From the NCBI GenBank assembly GCA_965656445.1, contig CBFHKO010000009.1:18734-82733 (forward strand): a DNA stretch of 64,000 nt. The letters run 5' to 3'. Under the pieces are notes generated by a model, which ran no database searches, was not told where the DNA came from, and saw nothing but the letters and a program-made list of their open reading frames with translations. Positions 54,105 to 63,487 of the stretch are shown here, one piece after another. This DNA comes from JAHEJA01 sp965656445. Lineage in GTDB: Bacteria; Pseudomonadota; Alphaproteobacteria; Rhodobacterales; Rhodobacteraceae. Position numbers and translations under genes: made by a program. Numbering within the stretch: the stretch's first letter is position 1; each line of letters begins with the position of its first letter.

Positions 54105-55094
54105 ATGAAACAACGCAAATTAGGTCAAAACGGCCCCCAGATTGGTGCTGTTGGCTATGGGGCAATGTCATTTACGGACTTTTACGGTCCAGCGGACGAT
54201 AACCAATCTTTGCGTGTTTTAGATGCTTGTTTGGACCTTGGAATAACGCATCTTGATACATCTAATGCCTATGGCATGGGTCGATCCGAAAACGTCATTG
54301 GCCAGTGGATCAAAAACCACAAAGGTGAGATGCCATTTTCCATTGCAACCAAAGTCGGCATTACGCGAAACCCAGAAAATCGTTTCGACAATTCCAAAGA
54401 ATATCTGACGAAATCATTGGACGAAAGCCTCAGCCGCCTTGGGGTTGAGGCGATTGATTTATACTATGTGCATCGCCGCGATACGCGTCACGAAATCGAG
54501 GATGTGACTGAAACGATGGCGGGTTTTGTCAAGCAAGGCAAAATCAAAGCGATTGGCTATTCTGAAATTTCACCCGCTTCACTGCGCCGCGCCCATGCGG
54601 TTCATCCAATCGCAGCAGTGCAATCCGAATATTCTCTGTCGACACGTGCGCCGGAACTAGGGTTGATCCAACTTTGCAAAGAGATCGATGCAACTCTGGT
54701 TGCGTTTTCACCTGTTGGACGATCCTTGTTGACGGATAGACCGCATAGCGCCGAAGCGGTCGCAACCATGCCCTTTTTGACACAGAATCCACGGTTTTGT
54801 GCACCGAATTTGGACTATAACCTTGCCTATAACAAAGAGTTCAGGGCTTTGGCGGCTGATGTTGGGGTAAGTGCGGCGACGCTTGCGATCGCTTGGGTGC
54901 TTCATCAAAATGACAATATCATTGCTATCCCTGGAACGCGCAAAGTTGAGCATTTGAGCGAAGTTGCACAAGGCGGATCATTCGATTTGACGCCAGAAAT
55001 ATTGCAAAAGCTTGAAGACATTCTGCCAGTTGGCTGGGCCCATGGGGATCGCTATTCAGTAACCCAATGGAACGGACCAGAGCGGTATTGCTAG
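54105..55094 (+). CDS. Aldo-keto reductase
   Basis: 329 residues: GYGAMSFTDFYGP, catalytic D-Y region (THLDTSNAYGMG), ATKVGITRNPENR and the C-terminal IPGTRKVEHL for NADPH. ATG 54105 with GAGAG upstream is chosen over 54045, which adds 20 unlike residues. Substrate unknown; lone gene before the lig cluster. The stop codon lies in a hairpin. Confidence 0.9.
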   Translation: MKQRKLGQNGPQIGAVGYGAMSFTDFYGPADDNQSLRVLDACLDLGITHLDTSNAYGMGRSENVIGQWIKNHKGEMPFSIATKVGITRNPENRFDNSKEYLTKSLDESLSRLGVEAIDLYYVHRRDTRHEIEDVTETMAGFVKQGKIKAIGYSEISPASLRRAHAVHPIAAVQSEYSLSTRAPELGLIQLCKEIDATLVAFSPVGRSLLTDRPHSAEAVATMPFLTQNPRFCAPNLDYNLAYNKEFRALAADVGVSAATLAIAWVLHQNDNIIAIPGTRKVEHLSEVAQGGSFDLTPEILQKLEDILPVGWAHGDRYSVTQWNGPERYC

Positions 55095-55110
55095 GTCAGC
55101 CCTAGCAATA
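55086..55110. terminator. Bidirectional terminator hairpin
   Basis: TATTGCTAGG / CCTAGCAATA, a perfect 10-bp stem with loop TCAGC, between the convergent aldo-keto reductase and ligC genes; it overlaps the stop codon of the former. T-run is weak. Confidence 0.6.
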
Positions 55111-55136
55111 CTCACATTATTTCTCATCGGATTAGA

Positions 55137-56078
55137 TCAAAAAGATCTTTCGATTTTGTCCAAAGTGCGCATCGCGCTGAGCGTGTCATGAACGGATCCG
55201 TTTGGTTCGCGACCTTCTTGGATGGCGCTGATGAATTCACGGTCGATCAATTCGATACCATTGTCTGAAACGGCAACATCACTGAGATCGATTTTATTCT
55301 CATATCCATCATAGAGATCGTCATATCGAGCCAAATACGTTCCGTTGTCGCAGATATACCGGAAGAACGTTCCCAATGGTCCGTCATTGTTAAACGACAA
55401 AGACAAGGTGCAAATCGCTCCACTTTCTGTTTTCATGCCGATCGACATATCCATTGCGATGCCGAGTTCTGGATGCATTGGCCCTTGGAGACCAAAGCAG
55501 TCTGAGGCGACCTCACCAGTTTGATATTGGAACAAATCCACAGTGTGGCAGGCGTGATGCCACAAAAGATGATCTGTCCAGCTCCGTGGTTCGCCCTTGG
55601 CGTTCATATTAGTGCGGCGAAAGAAATAGGTCTGCACATCCATCTGCTGAACCTTTAGCTCACCGGCGTCGATTTTGTTGCGGATCCATTGATGCGATGG
55701 GTTGAACCGGCGCACTTGACCCGCCATGGCCAAAACACCTGTTTCCTTTTGAACTGCGCAAATTGCTTCGCTATCTTCTAAGGAATCGGCCATTGGAATT
55801 TCGATCAACACAGGTTTTCCGGCGCGCATGCAAGCAATTGCCTGCTCAGCATGCAGTTGCGTGGGTGTTGCTAAAATCACAGCATCCACATCATCGCGTG
55901 CCAAACAATCGGCCAATTGTGTGCTTGCATGCCCAATGCCGCGCGCCTCGGCTAAGGCGTCAATTTTGGATTGGTTGGGGCCCATGACAGAGGTGACCTG
56001 AACGCCGTCAATATTTGCGAGCGCATCCAGATGTTTGGTTCCAAAGGCACCATAGGCGCCTGCTACACAAAGTCTCAT
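55137..56078 (-). CDS. ligC: 4-carboxy-2-hydroxymuconate-6-semialdehyde dehydrogenase
   Basis: 313 residues of the Gfo/Idh/MocA family, close by eye to Sphingobium LigC: N-terminal NAD motif AGAYGAFGTKHLD, then DVQTYFFRRTNMNAKGEPRSW and LSFNNDGPLGTFFRYICDNG. It oxidises the ring-cleavage product to 2-pyrone-4,6-dicarboxylate. Overlaps ligB by 4 bases; third gene of ligABC. Confidence 0.95.
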   Translation of the reverse strand: MRLCVAGAYGAFGTKHLDALANIDGVQVTSVMGPNQSKIDALAEARGIGHASTQLADCLARDDVDAVILATPTQLHAEQAIACMRAGKPVLIEIPMADSLEDSEAICAVQKETGVLAMAGQVRRFNPSHQWIRNKIDAGELKVQQMDVQTYFFRRTNMNAKGEPRSWTDHLLWHHACHTVDLFQYQTGEVASDCFGLQGPMHPELGIAMDMSIGMKTESGAICTLSLSFNNDGPLGTFFRYICDNGTYLARYDDLYDGYENKIDLSDVAVSDNGIELIDREFISAIQEGREPNGSVHDTLSAMRTLDKIERSF

Positions 56079-56944
56079 GCTGTGTTTCCTTCATCCGTTT
56101 TGTTTTCTAAAATGATATGACCAACGGCTGTGTTTGATGCAGGGACGTGATAGTGGCGATGCACTTCGACGACATCATCATCCAATGCTCCGCGCATCAC
56201 GTGCCACATTACCATTTCGACGCCTTCTGATCCCGCTTCGCGCAGGTATTCGACATGCGGCATTTGCGAAAGGCCGACTGGATCCGTGGTCAGGCGGTCG
56301 AGGAATTGCTTGTCCCACTCAGGATTGATCAAGCCAGCGCGCTTGTATTGTAATTGATGGCTCATGCCGCCAGTCCCAAATATGACAACATTCAAGTCTT
56401 CGTCATAGCTGTCGATCGCGCGTCGGATTGCTTTGCCAAGATTGTAACAGCGGTTGCCAGTTGGCGGCGGGAATTGCACGACATTGACGGCGAGTGGAAT
56501 GACCAATGCAGGCCATTCATCATCAACTCCATGTTCCCCGAACATAACAGAGAGCGGCACGGTCAACCCATGGTCCACTTCCATTTCATTCATGATAGTG
56601 ATGTCAAATTCGTCCAAGACTAGGGACTGTGCAATATGACTTGCCATTTTCTGGTGGTTTTTGACAACAGGAACAGGGCGGGGTCCCCAACCTTCGTCTG
56701 CGGGGGCAAACTCAGGGGCGCAGCCCAAAGCAAAGGTCGGAATACATGAGGCGTCAAACGCTGTGCAGTGATCGTTATAGACCAAAAAGATGACGTCTGG
56801 TTTTGCGTTTTTCATCCATTCACGGGATTTTTCGAACCCGTCAAAACAGGGAACCCAATAGGGTTGGTCTGTGATGCCCTGATCCATTGCAACCCCGATT
56901 GCGGGAACATGTGAACAGCCAACACCTGCGGTAATTCGTGCCAT
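56075..56944 (-). CDS. ligB: Protocatechuate 4,5-dioxygenase beta subunit
   Basis: 289 residues like Sphingobium LigB, with the metal-binding GVGCSHVPAIG at the N-terminus, PDVIFLVYNDHCTAFD and ADEGWGPRPVPVVK. Catalytic subunit opening protocatechuate between C4 and C5. ATG 56944 shares a base with the ligA stop (TAATG), preferred to the longer frame from 56971. Confidence 0.96.
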   Translation of the reverse strand: MARITAGVGCSHVPAIGVAMDQGITDQPYWVPCFDGFEKSREWMKNAKPDVIFLVYNDHCTAFDASCIPTFALGCAPEFAPADEGWGPRPVPVVKNHQKMASHIAQSLVLDEFDITIMNEMEVDHGLTVPLSVMFGEHGVDDEWPALVIPLAVNVVQFPPPTGNRCYNLGKAIRRAIDSYDEDLNVVIFGTGGMSHQLQYKRAGLINPEWDKQFLDRLTTDPVGLSQMPHVEYLREAGSEGVEMVMWHVMRGALDDDVVEVHRHYHVPASNTAVGHIILENKTDEGNTA

Positions 56945-57351
56945 TATTCTTGATCCTTTTGCTCGTCCCACTCACTTTGATAGCGATTGCCATCAGGCGT
57001 GCGTCCACCGCCCAACATCATTTCGCGATAGGCCTCATTGCCCATCCCCGTCATGATCCCGGCTAATTGTTGGAAGTTGATACCATCGTTCGCAGCCAGT
57101 TTGCTTGTGTAGTAAATATTACCACCCAGCTCCAACATTTTGTTCCAGTCGCGATCTTTGACCGCCTGACGCTGCTCTGCGCTCATTGCGTAATTATCCA
57201 AATAGCTGTCTTCATCTGCATTGAATAAATCGCGATTTTTCTGAAGGCGCATAGAAATGCAGAATTGGTTCAACTGGTATCCTTCGCGTCCTCGATCTGC
57301 ATCAAAGATAAAGGTGCCAGGAATGTCGTCGTAGTCTTTTTTATTGGTCAT
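56944..57351 (-). CDS. ligA: Protocatechuate 4,5-dioxygenase alpha subunit
   Basis: 135 residues like LigA (DDIPGTFIFDADRGREGYQLNQF, in part, and GGNIYYTSKLAANDG). Small subunit of the dioxygenase. ATG 57351 with AGGAG upstream; the longer TTG-started frame from 57435 is rejected. First gene of ligABC; a LysR-type box lies 72 bases before it. Confidence 0.94.
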   Translation of the reverse strand: MTNKKDYDDIPGTFIFDADRGREGYQLNQFCISMRLQKNRDLFNADEDSYLDNYAMSAEQRQAVKDRDWNKMLELGGNIYYTSKLAANDGINFQQLAGIMTGMGNEAYREMMLGGGRTPDGNRYQSEWDEQKDQE

Positions 57352-57422
57352 TTCTGGGTCTCCTGTGGCACTGACGGCAAGTAGTGTTCGGTCATCTTGC
57401 TCGGGTCGTACCGCTACTTGAT

Positions 57423-57437
57423 ATTTGCTTAGCAAAT
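57423..57437. promoter_or_regulatory. LysR-type palindrome upstream of ligA
   Basis: ATTTGCT-T-AGCAAAT is a perfect palindrome containing T-N11-A, the LysR box pattern, between the lysR-type gene and ligA. Confidence 0.55.
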
Positions 57438-57509
57438 CTAGGGTCTGATTTCCAATTCAAATCATCTACTAAATATTAGAAAAAGCTATGTGGCGTGTTT
57501 TAGGAGCGA

Positions 57510-58721
57510 TTAAGTGTCCACAAGATCTTTGCTACAGGAATGCAGAAAATGAATAAATCGCGATTGTATCTCGGTTGGGTGCCAGTCTTTCCTATGGGTA
57601 AGCCCAATGTCGCGTTCGTGGTCTGTCAGGTCCACATCAAGAACACAGAGTTGACCCAGCTGGATTTCCAAATTGATCTGATGGCGTGATACAATTGAGA
57701 TATAATCCCCTTGTGACAAAATGCTTCTCAGGACCGCCATCGATGAGGAGACAATACGAACGGGCGTTTGTTCGAGTTGATCGATCTTGAGCGAGTTCAT
57801 TAAATGCTGTCCTGCAGGTGTGTCCTTAGGTGGGGCAAGCCATGGATAAGCGAGTGTCTCCGCAAGGCTTACGGAATTGCGTTTCGCTAAGGGGTGGTCG
57901 GGGTGTGCAATAATGGCAAGTTTGTCCTGAAAGATGGGTGTTTGCACCACATCTTGGGCGGCCAAGTTTGGTCGTAACGCGCCAAAGAGACAATCAATAT
58001 CCCCCTCGCGCAATGATTTTAACAACTCGTTGTAACGTCCTTCAACAATGCGAATTTGAACGCTTGGATAGTCTTGGATCATTTTGTGAACGGCATTTGG
58101 AACAATCTGTGCGCGGGCCAGAGGCAAGCTTCCCAGAACAAATGTTCCATTTTCGCCGCCTTTGGCGTGGTTGATTTCTTCTTGCCCTTGGCGAAGCTCA
58201 CCACGCGCGAGCTTGGCCGCTTTGACGAGGGTTTCAGCGGCTTCGCTAAGGCGAACACCAGAGGCGCGGCTTAGAAAGAGGGGTGTTTGGGTTGCATCCT
58301 CTAGGGCTTGGATAGACCGCGACACAGTGGGTTGTGAGAGCCCTAATTCTTGGGCTGCCAATGAAATATTCCCAGTGTTGGAAATCGCAATCAAACTGCG
58401 CAATTGTGCCGCCGTAATAGGCCAGTTGAACCTATGAGAGGGACGGCGCGGTGACGGCCAAAAGTGTCGTGTTCCGGCATCCAGATGTGACAAAGCAAGT
58501 GTGGCACGTTTTGCAAATAATCTGCCTAATTCCGTCGGTTCGAACCCCGATGCACCCCGTGTCAGCAGTTTGGCATTGATGTCCTTTTCAAGCTGTTTCA
58601 AGGCTTGAGTTGCCGCTGATTGCGACAGATGACAGTTGTGCGCGGCTTTGGAGATCGAAGCTGTATCGATGACTTCTAGGAAAATACCTAGATGGCGCAG
58701 GTTTGGGAATCCATGTTTCAT
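57510..58721 (-). CDS. LysR-family regulator with two HTH domains
   Basis: 403 residues, longer than a normal LysR protein (about 300). Two LysR winged helices follow one another (about residues 7-66, LSQSAATQALKQLE, and 104-162, LSQPTVSRSIQALE), then one substrate-binding domain (about 190-395). It lies between and upstream of ligABC and divergent from the galB-pobA operon, so it probably controls both. Ligand likely a pathway intermediate. Confidence 0.9.
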   Translation of the reverse strand: MKHGFPNLRHLGIFLEVIDTASISKAAHNCHLSQSAATQALKQLEKDINAKLLTRGASGFEPTELGRLFAKRATLALSHLDAGTRHFWPSPRRPSHRFNWPITAAQLRSLIAISNTGNISLAAQELGLSQPTVSRSIQALEDATQTPLFLSRASGVRLSEAAETLVKAAKLARGELRQGQEEINHAKGGENGTFVLGSLPLARAQIVPNAVHKMIQDYPSVQIRIVEGRYNELLKSLREGDIDCLFGALRPNLAAQDVVQTPIFQDKLAIIAHPDHPLAKRNSVSLAETLAYPWLAPPKDTPAGQHLMNSLKIDQLEQTPVRIVSSSMAVLRSILSQGDYISIVSRHQINLEIQLGQLCVLDVDLTDHERDIGLTHRKDWHPTEIQSRFIHFLHSCSKDLVDT

Positions 58722-58824
58722 GTCATCTCTTCATAGCTTTTACTTATTTTAGGGCCGTATTTTGAAATAGGCAATCCATGTGGATCGCACTAAGTTATGT
58801 CCAACACTTAACAGGAGTCTATTC

Positions 58825-59562
58825 ATGTCATCTAAAAAGACTGCACTTGTGATCAGCGCACATTCTGCTGATTTTGTTTGGCGCGCGGGCGGGGCAATCG
58901 CGCTGCATCAGGAAAAAGGCTACGACGTGACTGTTGTTTGCCTGTCCTACGGTGAGCGCGGCGAAAGCGCGAAGCTTTGGAAACAAGAGTGCATGACATT
59001 AGATAAGGTCAAATCTGCCCGTAGAGACGAGGCTGAGAACGCGGCAAGCGCGCTTGGCGTCAACGACATTCGGTTTTTTGATGTTGGGGATTATCCGTTG
59101 GATTTGGGTCGTGAGACGGTGGATCGCATGGTTGACGTTATTCGTGAAGTTCAGCCGAGCTTTATGATGTCACATTCAAAATGGGATCCCTACAACACCG
59201 ATCACATGAACACGACGCAATTTGCACTAGAGTGTCGTATGATTGCTCAGGCATGGGGACATAACCCCGGTGAAAAAGTCCTCGGCGCGCCGCAGCTCTA
59301 CCTGTTTGAGCCGCATCAAACCGAACAAATGAATTGGAAGCCCAGCGTCTTCTTGGACATCACTGATGTGTGGGACAAAAAATGGGCGGCCATTCAATGT
59401 ATGCAGGGTCAAGAACATCTTTGGAATTTCTACAAAAACGTGGCCGAAAACCGCGCCAATCATTTCCGCCGCAATTCTGGTGGACAGGCCGGGGGCCGCG
59501 CGGCCAAATATGCCGAAGGGTTTGAGACCGTATTCCCAAGAACAGTGGATGAATTGGAATGA
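58825..59562 (+). CDS. galB: 4-oxalomesaconate hydratase, PIG-L type
   Basis: 245 residues of the PIG-L deacetylase-like family (SAHSADFVWRAGG, CLSYGERGES, HSKWDPYNTDHMNTTQ), as in Pseudomonas GalB, not the amidohydrolase LigJ of Sphingobium. Hydrates 4-oxalomesaconate to 4-carboxy-4-hydroxy-2-oxoadipate. ATG 58825 with AGGAG upstream is chosen over 58780. Overlaps the next gene (ATGA). Confidence 0.9.
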   Translation: MSSKKTALVISAHSADFVWRAGGAIALHQEKGYDVTVVCLSYGERGESAKLWKQECMTLDKVKSARRDEAENAASALGVNDIRFFDVGDYPLDLGRETVDRMVDVIREVQPSFMMSHSKWDPYNTDHMNTTQFALECRMIAQAWGHNPGEKVLGAPQLYLFEPHQTEQMNWKPSVFLDITDVWDKKWAAIQCMQGQEHLWNFYKNVAENRANHFRRNSGGQAGGRAAKYAEGFETVFPRTVDELE

Positions 59563-60251
59563 CACATCAACCTGGTACTCAAGGCATCGTCGTTCAGAAC
59601 ATCAAGCGCGCAGAGCAATCAGTCATTGACGGATTGGCAAAATGCGGCGTCTCAACAGTGCACGAAGCGCAGGGGCGCAAAGGGCTATTGTCTGATCGAT
59701 TGCGCCCAATCTACTCAGGCGCCCGCGTCGCTGGATCTGCTGTAACAATTCTTGCTCCGCCCTGCGATAACTGGATGATCCATGTAGCAATCGAGCAATT
59801 GCAAGCTGGAGATGTGATGGTGTTAGGAACAACGACGCCATCCAATGCGGGATATTTTGGCGATTTGCTCGCGACTTCAGCCATGGCCCGCGGCTGTCGT
59901 GGTTTGATCATTGATGCAGGTGTGCGCGATGTACGCGATCTAACAGAAATGCAGTTCCCCGTTTGGTCAAAGTCTATCCATGCGCAAGGCACGATCAAGG
60001 AAACGTTAGGGTCGGTGAATGTGCCAGTGGTTTGCGGCGAGGCACTGATTAATCCTGGCGACATAGTGGTTGCCGATGATGATGGGGTTTGTGTCGTGCG
60101 TCGCGACGAGGCTGCGGATGTCTTGGAAAAAGCGCAAGCCCGTGAAGCTAACGAAGCGGCCAAGCGTGCGCGTTTTGAGAACGGCGAGCTTGGGCTTGAT
60201 ATCTATAACATGCGACCACGTTTGGCCGAAAAAGGGTTGAAGTATGTCTAG
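59559..60251 (+). CDS. ligK: 4-carboxy-4-hydroxy-2-oxoadipate aldolase
   Basis: 230 residues of the RraA/HMG-CHA class II aldolase family, with GSAVTILAPPCDNWM, MVLGTTTPSNAGYFGDLLA, GLIIDAGVRDVRDL and NPGDIVVADDDGV. Cleaves the hydrated acid to pyruvate and oxaloacetate. Overlaps galB by 4 and the tautomerase gene by 8 bases. Confidence 0.92.
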   Translation: MTHQPGTQGIVVQNIKRAEQSVIDGLAKCGVSTVHEAQGRKGLLSDRLRPIYSGARVAGSAVTILAPPCDNWMIHVAIEQLQAGDVMVLGTTTPSNAGYFGDLLATSAMARGCRGLIIDAGVRDVRDLTEMQFPVWSKSIHAQGTIKETLGSVNVPVVCGEALINPGDIVVADDDGVCVVRRDEAADVLEKAQAREANEAAKRARFENGELGLDIYNMRPRLAEKGLKYV

Positions 60252-61299
60252 GAGCGCACCCTGTATGTGGATGCGTGGCGGTACCTCCAAGGGTGCCTAT
60301 TTTTTGGCGTCAGACTTGCCAGATGACGTGACCGAGCGTGATCAATTTTTGCTAGATATCATGGGGTCGCCTGATATTCGTCAGATTGACGGAATTGGGG
60401 GCGCTGACCCACTGACGTCAAAGGTTGCTGTCGTGCAAAAATCACAGCGCCCTGATGTGGACGTTGATTATCTGTTCTTACAGGTCTTCGTGGATCAAGC
60501 CATTGTAACGGACGCCCAAAATTGCGGGAATATTCTGGCTGGCGTTGCGCCGTTTGCGATTGAACGTGGTTTGGTTGCGGCCACAAGTGCCCACACAGAC
60601 GTTGCCGTGTTCATGGAAAACACAGGGCAAATGGCGATCGCTTGTGTGTCTACACCTGACGGAAAAGTGTCCTATAGTGGGGATGCAAAGATTGATGGTG
60701 TGCCAAAACCCTCGGCGCCTGTGAGTGTGACATTTCAGGACACAGCTGGATCAACCTGTGGTGCCTTGCTTCCCACCGGAAACGCCAGTGATCGAATTTT
60801 GGATACAGACGTCACAATGATTGACAATGGCATGCCTTGCGTTGTTTTAAGGGCAGCCGATTTTGGGATATCTGGGCAAGAAGCACCCCAAGAGTTAGAA
60901 AATAACACTGACCTTCGCCAGAGACTTGAGGCTTTGCGTCTCGCCTGTGGTGAACAGATGAATTTGGGTGATGTGTCCGAAAAATCAGTGCCTAAAATGA
61001 CTTTTGTCAGTCCTGCAACCAATGGCGGTGCGCTGTCAACGCGCACATTTATTCCCCATCGCTGTCATAAAACAATTGGCGTTTTGGGTGCGGTAAGCGT
61101 TGCAACAGCAGCCTGTATGCCCGGATCAGTCGCCTACGATATTGCCAAGCGTGACACGGGTTTGACGCAAAACATTTCAATCGAACATCCCAGCGGTGAA
61201 ATGACAGTTATTGCAACTTTGGATAAAACTGGATCAGTGGCTCAAGCGGCCATATTGCGCACAGCGCGTAAATTGATGGATGGAGTGGTATTCTCATGA
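60244..61299 (+). CDS. galD: 4-oxalomesaconate tautomerase (PrpF family)
   Basis: 351 residues of the PrpF family (MWMRGGTSKGAYF, DGIGGADPLTSKVAVV, NCGNILAGVAPFA). In gallate/protocatechuate meta-cleavage, GalD/LigU-type enzymes shift the double bond of oxalomesaconate. Gene overlaps on both sides place it in this operon. Confidence 0.9.
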   Translation: MSRSAPCMWMRGGTSKGAYFLASDLPDDVTERDQFLLDIMGSPDIRQIDGIGGADPLTSKVAVVQKSQRPDVDVDYLFLQVFVDQAIVTDAQNCGNILAGVAPFAIERGLVAATSAHTDVAVFMENTGQMAIACVSTPDGKVSYSGDAKIDGVPKPSAPVSVTFQDTAGSTCGALLPTGNASDRILDTDVTMIDNGMPCVVLRAADFGISGQEAPQELENNTDLRQRLEALRLACGEQMNLGDVSEKSVPKMTFVSPATNGGALSTRTFIPHRCHKTIGVLGAVSVATAACMPGSVAYDIAKRDTGLTQNISIEHPSGEMTVIATLDKTGSVAQAAILRTARKLMDGVVFS

Positions 61300-62180
61300 C
61301 AGAGCAAGTAATGGACGCGGATTGGTTAGAGTTTCATCCCAATCCCAAGACCCCCGATTTTAAATTACCTGCAGGGGCCGTGGACGCGCATTGTCATGTT
61401 TTCGGCCCGTCCCCCCAATTTCCTTATGCGCCTCAGCGGAAATATACGCCCTGTAATGCGGGCAAGGATGAGCTGTTCAAATTGCGCGATCATCTGGGAT
61501 TTTCACGCAATGTTATTGTTCAAGCAACCTGTCACGGAACAGATAACCGCGCTATGGCCGATGCCTGTCGTACGGCAGGTGAGCTTGCCCGTGGCGTCGC
61601 AAGCGTCAGCCCTGATATCACACGAGATGAATTGTTAGACCTGCATCAATCTGGTGTTCGGGGTGTTCGGTTTAATTTCGTCAAACGGTTGGTAGATGCG
61701 ACACCGCGAGAGGTATTCATCAAGATTGCCGAGAAAATCCAAGAATTCAACTGGTCCATTGTCGTCTATTTTGAAGCGGCTGATTTGATTGATCTTGAGC
61801 CGTTTTTGAAACAGCTTCCTGGAATTATTGTTGTCGATCACATGGGTCGCCCTGATGTGAGCAAAGGCGTTGATCATCCGGATTTTAGAAAATTCATCGC
61901 TCTCATGGCAGAGAATGAAAACATCTGGACCAAAGTGACCTGCCCAGAACGATTGACGGTGTCAGGTGCGCCTTATTCCGATGTCGTGCCGTTCTATCAA
62001 TCTATCATTACCCAATTCGAAGATAGGGTATTATGGGGAACGGATTGGCCGCATCCGAATATGAAATCGCATATGCCAGACGACGGAGTGTTGGTGGATT
62101 ATATTCCGATCATCGCGCCTGATCCTGCACATCAGCAAAAGTTGCTAGTTGATAATCCAATGCGACTTTACTGGGATTGA
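61296..62180 (+). CDS. ligI: 2-pyrone-4,6-dicarboxylate hydrolase
   Basis: 294 residues of the amidohydrolase fold, matching LigI: VDAHCHVFGPSPQFPYAP, VIVQATCHGTDNR, DHMGRPDVSKG, LWGTDWPHPNM. Opens the pyrone ring to oxalomesaconate. Overlaps galD by 4 bases. Confidence 0.95.
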   Translation: MTEQVMDADWLEFHPNPKTPDFKLPAGAVDAHCHVFGPSPQFPYAPQRKYTPCNAGKDELFKLRDHLGFSRNVIVQATCHGTDNRAMADACRTAGELARGVASVSPDITRDELLDLHQSGVRGVRFNFVKRLVDATPREVFIKIAEKIQEFNWSIVVYFEAADLIDLEPFLKQLPGIIVVDHMGRPDVSKGVDHPDFRKFIALMAENENIWTKVTCPERLTVSGAPYSDVVPFYQSIITQFEDRVLWGTDWPHPNMKSHMPDDGVLVDYIPIIAPDPAHQQKLLVDNPMRLYWD

Positions 62181-62242
62181 TGTGAAGGCAAGCTAGGTCT
62201 GAAACAACAAAGTCTAACCAATGTGAAAGGCGCGACCAACAC

Positions 62243-63412
62243 ATGCGAACACAAGTTGTCATCATAGGGGCAGGGCCCGCTGGCTTAGCATTGGGATGTT
62301 TGCTCGATCAATCAGGTATCGATAACGTCATTCTGGAACGCCAGTCTCCGGACTATATTTTGGGACGCATTCGTGCGGGCATTTTGGAACAAACAAGCGT
62401 TGATTTGTTGGAGCTGGTCGGTACAAACGCGCGTTTAAAACAAGAAGGCATTGTTCACCAATCCGTTCACATTGCATTTGACAAGAAAATGCGCACCATC
62501 CCATTGGGCGCATCCACTGGAGGCAAAGTGGTGACCGCCTATGGGCAAACCGAAGTGACCAAGGATCTATATGATTTGCGTCTCTCAGGGCAGTCCCAGA
62601 CCATTTATCAAGCGGTAAATGTTGAACCCCATGATTTTGATACGGCATCGCCCTATGTAACCTATGAACATGATGGACAGAATTTTCAGATCGATTGCGA
62701 TATAATCGTTGGATGTGACGGATATCACGGGGTAAGCCGCGCCTCAGTTCCAGAAAAATCCATAACAACCTTTGAAAAGATTTATCCCTTTGGTTGGCTT
62801 GGCGTTCTATCAGAGACACCGCCTGTTGCACATGAAGTTGTCTATGCCAATGACCCACGCGGTTTTGCCCTGTGTTCAATGCGCTCAATGACACGGTCGC
62901 GCTATTATATCCAATGCGACAGCAATGATAATATCGCCAATTGGTCAGATGACGCTTTCTGGCAAGAGCTGAAATTGCGCTTGCCGCATGAGTTGTCGGA
63001 AAATCTGATAACGGGCCCGTCCATTGAAAAATCAATCGCACCGTTGCGTAGCTTCGTTGCCGAACCGATGCAGTTTGGCAGGTTGCTCTTGGCAGGGGAC
63101 GCGGCACATGTAGTGCCACCAACTGGCGCCAAAGGGTTGAATTTGGCGTTTTCCGATATCCATTATCTTATCAACGCCTTGCGCTCATTCTTTTTCGACC
63201 AAGATCACGCAGCACTCGGCAATTACTCTCGCCAAGCGTTGTCGCGTGTTTGGAAAACGGAACGCTTTAGCTGGTATTTGACCAATCTGACCCATCGCTT
63301 CGATGGCGACCCGTTTGAACAAAGGATGAAAGAAGCTGAGTTGGAGTATATAACCAGCTCAGAGGCAGGGCAGATAAGTTTGGCGGAAAACTACGTAGGT
63401 TTGCCTCTGTAG
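62243..63412 (+). CDS. pobA: 4-hydroxybenzoate 3-monooxygenase
   Basis: 389 residues: FAD motif IIGAGPAGLALGCLLDQSG, GRIRAGILEQTSVDLL, GCDGYHGVSR and LAGDAAHVVPPTGAKGLNLA are those of PobA. Converts 4-hydroxybenzoate to protocatechuate with NADPH and O2. Last gene of the operon, 62 bases after ligI. Confidence 0.96.
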   Translation: MRTQVVIIGAGPAGLALGCLLDQSGIDNVILERQSPDYILGRIRAGILEQTSVDLLELVGTNARLKQEGIVHQSVHIAFDKKMRTIPLGASTGGKVVTAYGQTEVTKDLYDLRLSGQSQTIYQAVNVEPHDFDTASPYVTYEHDGQNFQIDCDIIVGCDGYHGVSRASVPEKSITTFEKIYPFGWLGVLSETPPVAHEVVYANDPRGFALCSMRSMTRSRYYIQCDSNDNIANWSDDAFWQELKLRLPHELSENLITGPSIEKSIAPLRSFVAEPMQFGRLLLAGDAAHVVPPTGAKGLNLAFSDIHYLINALRSFFFDQDHAALGNYSRQALSRVWKTERFSWYLTNLTHRFDGDPFEQRMKEAELEYITSSEAGQISLAENYVGLPL

Positions 63413-63487
63413 TAGGTTTGTGTTTGCAATGTTGTAGGGGTTTTCAGAGACTTGCTGGAAGGCTCTGTCCGAAAAAACTCCCTACGC

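Noticed and set aside
62328..63122. 264-codon minus-strand ORF inside pobA
   Set aside because: Antisense shadow of pobA; no domain.
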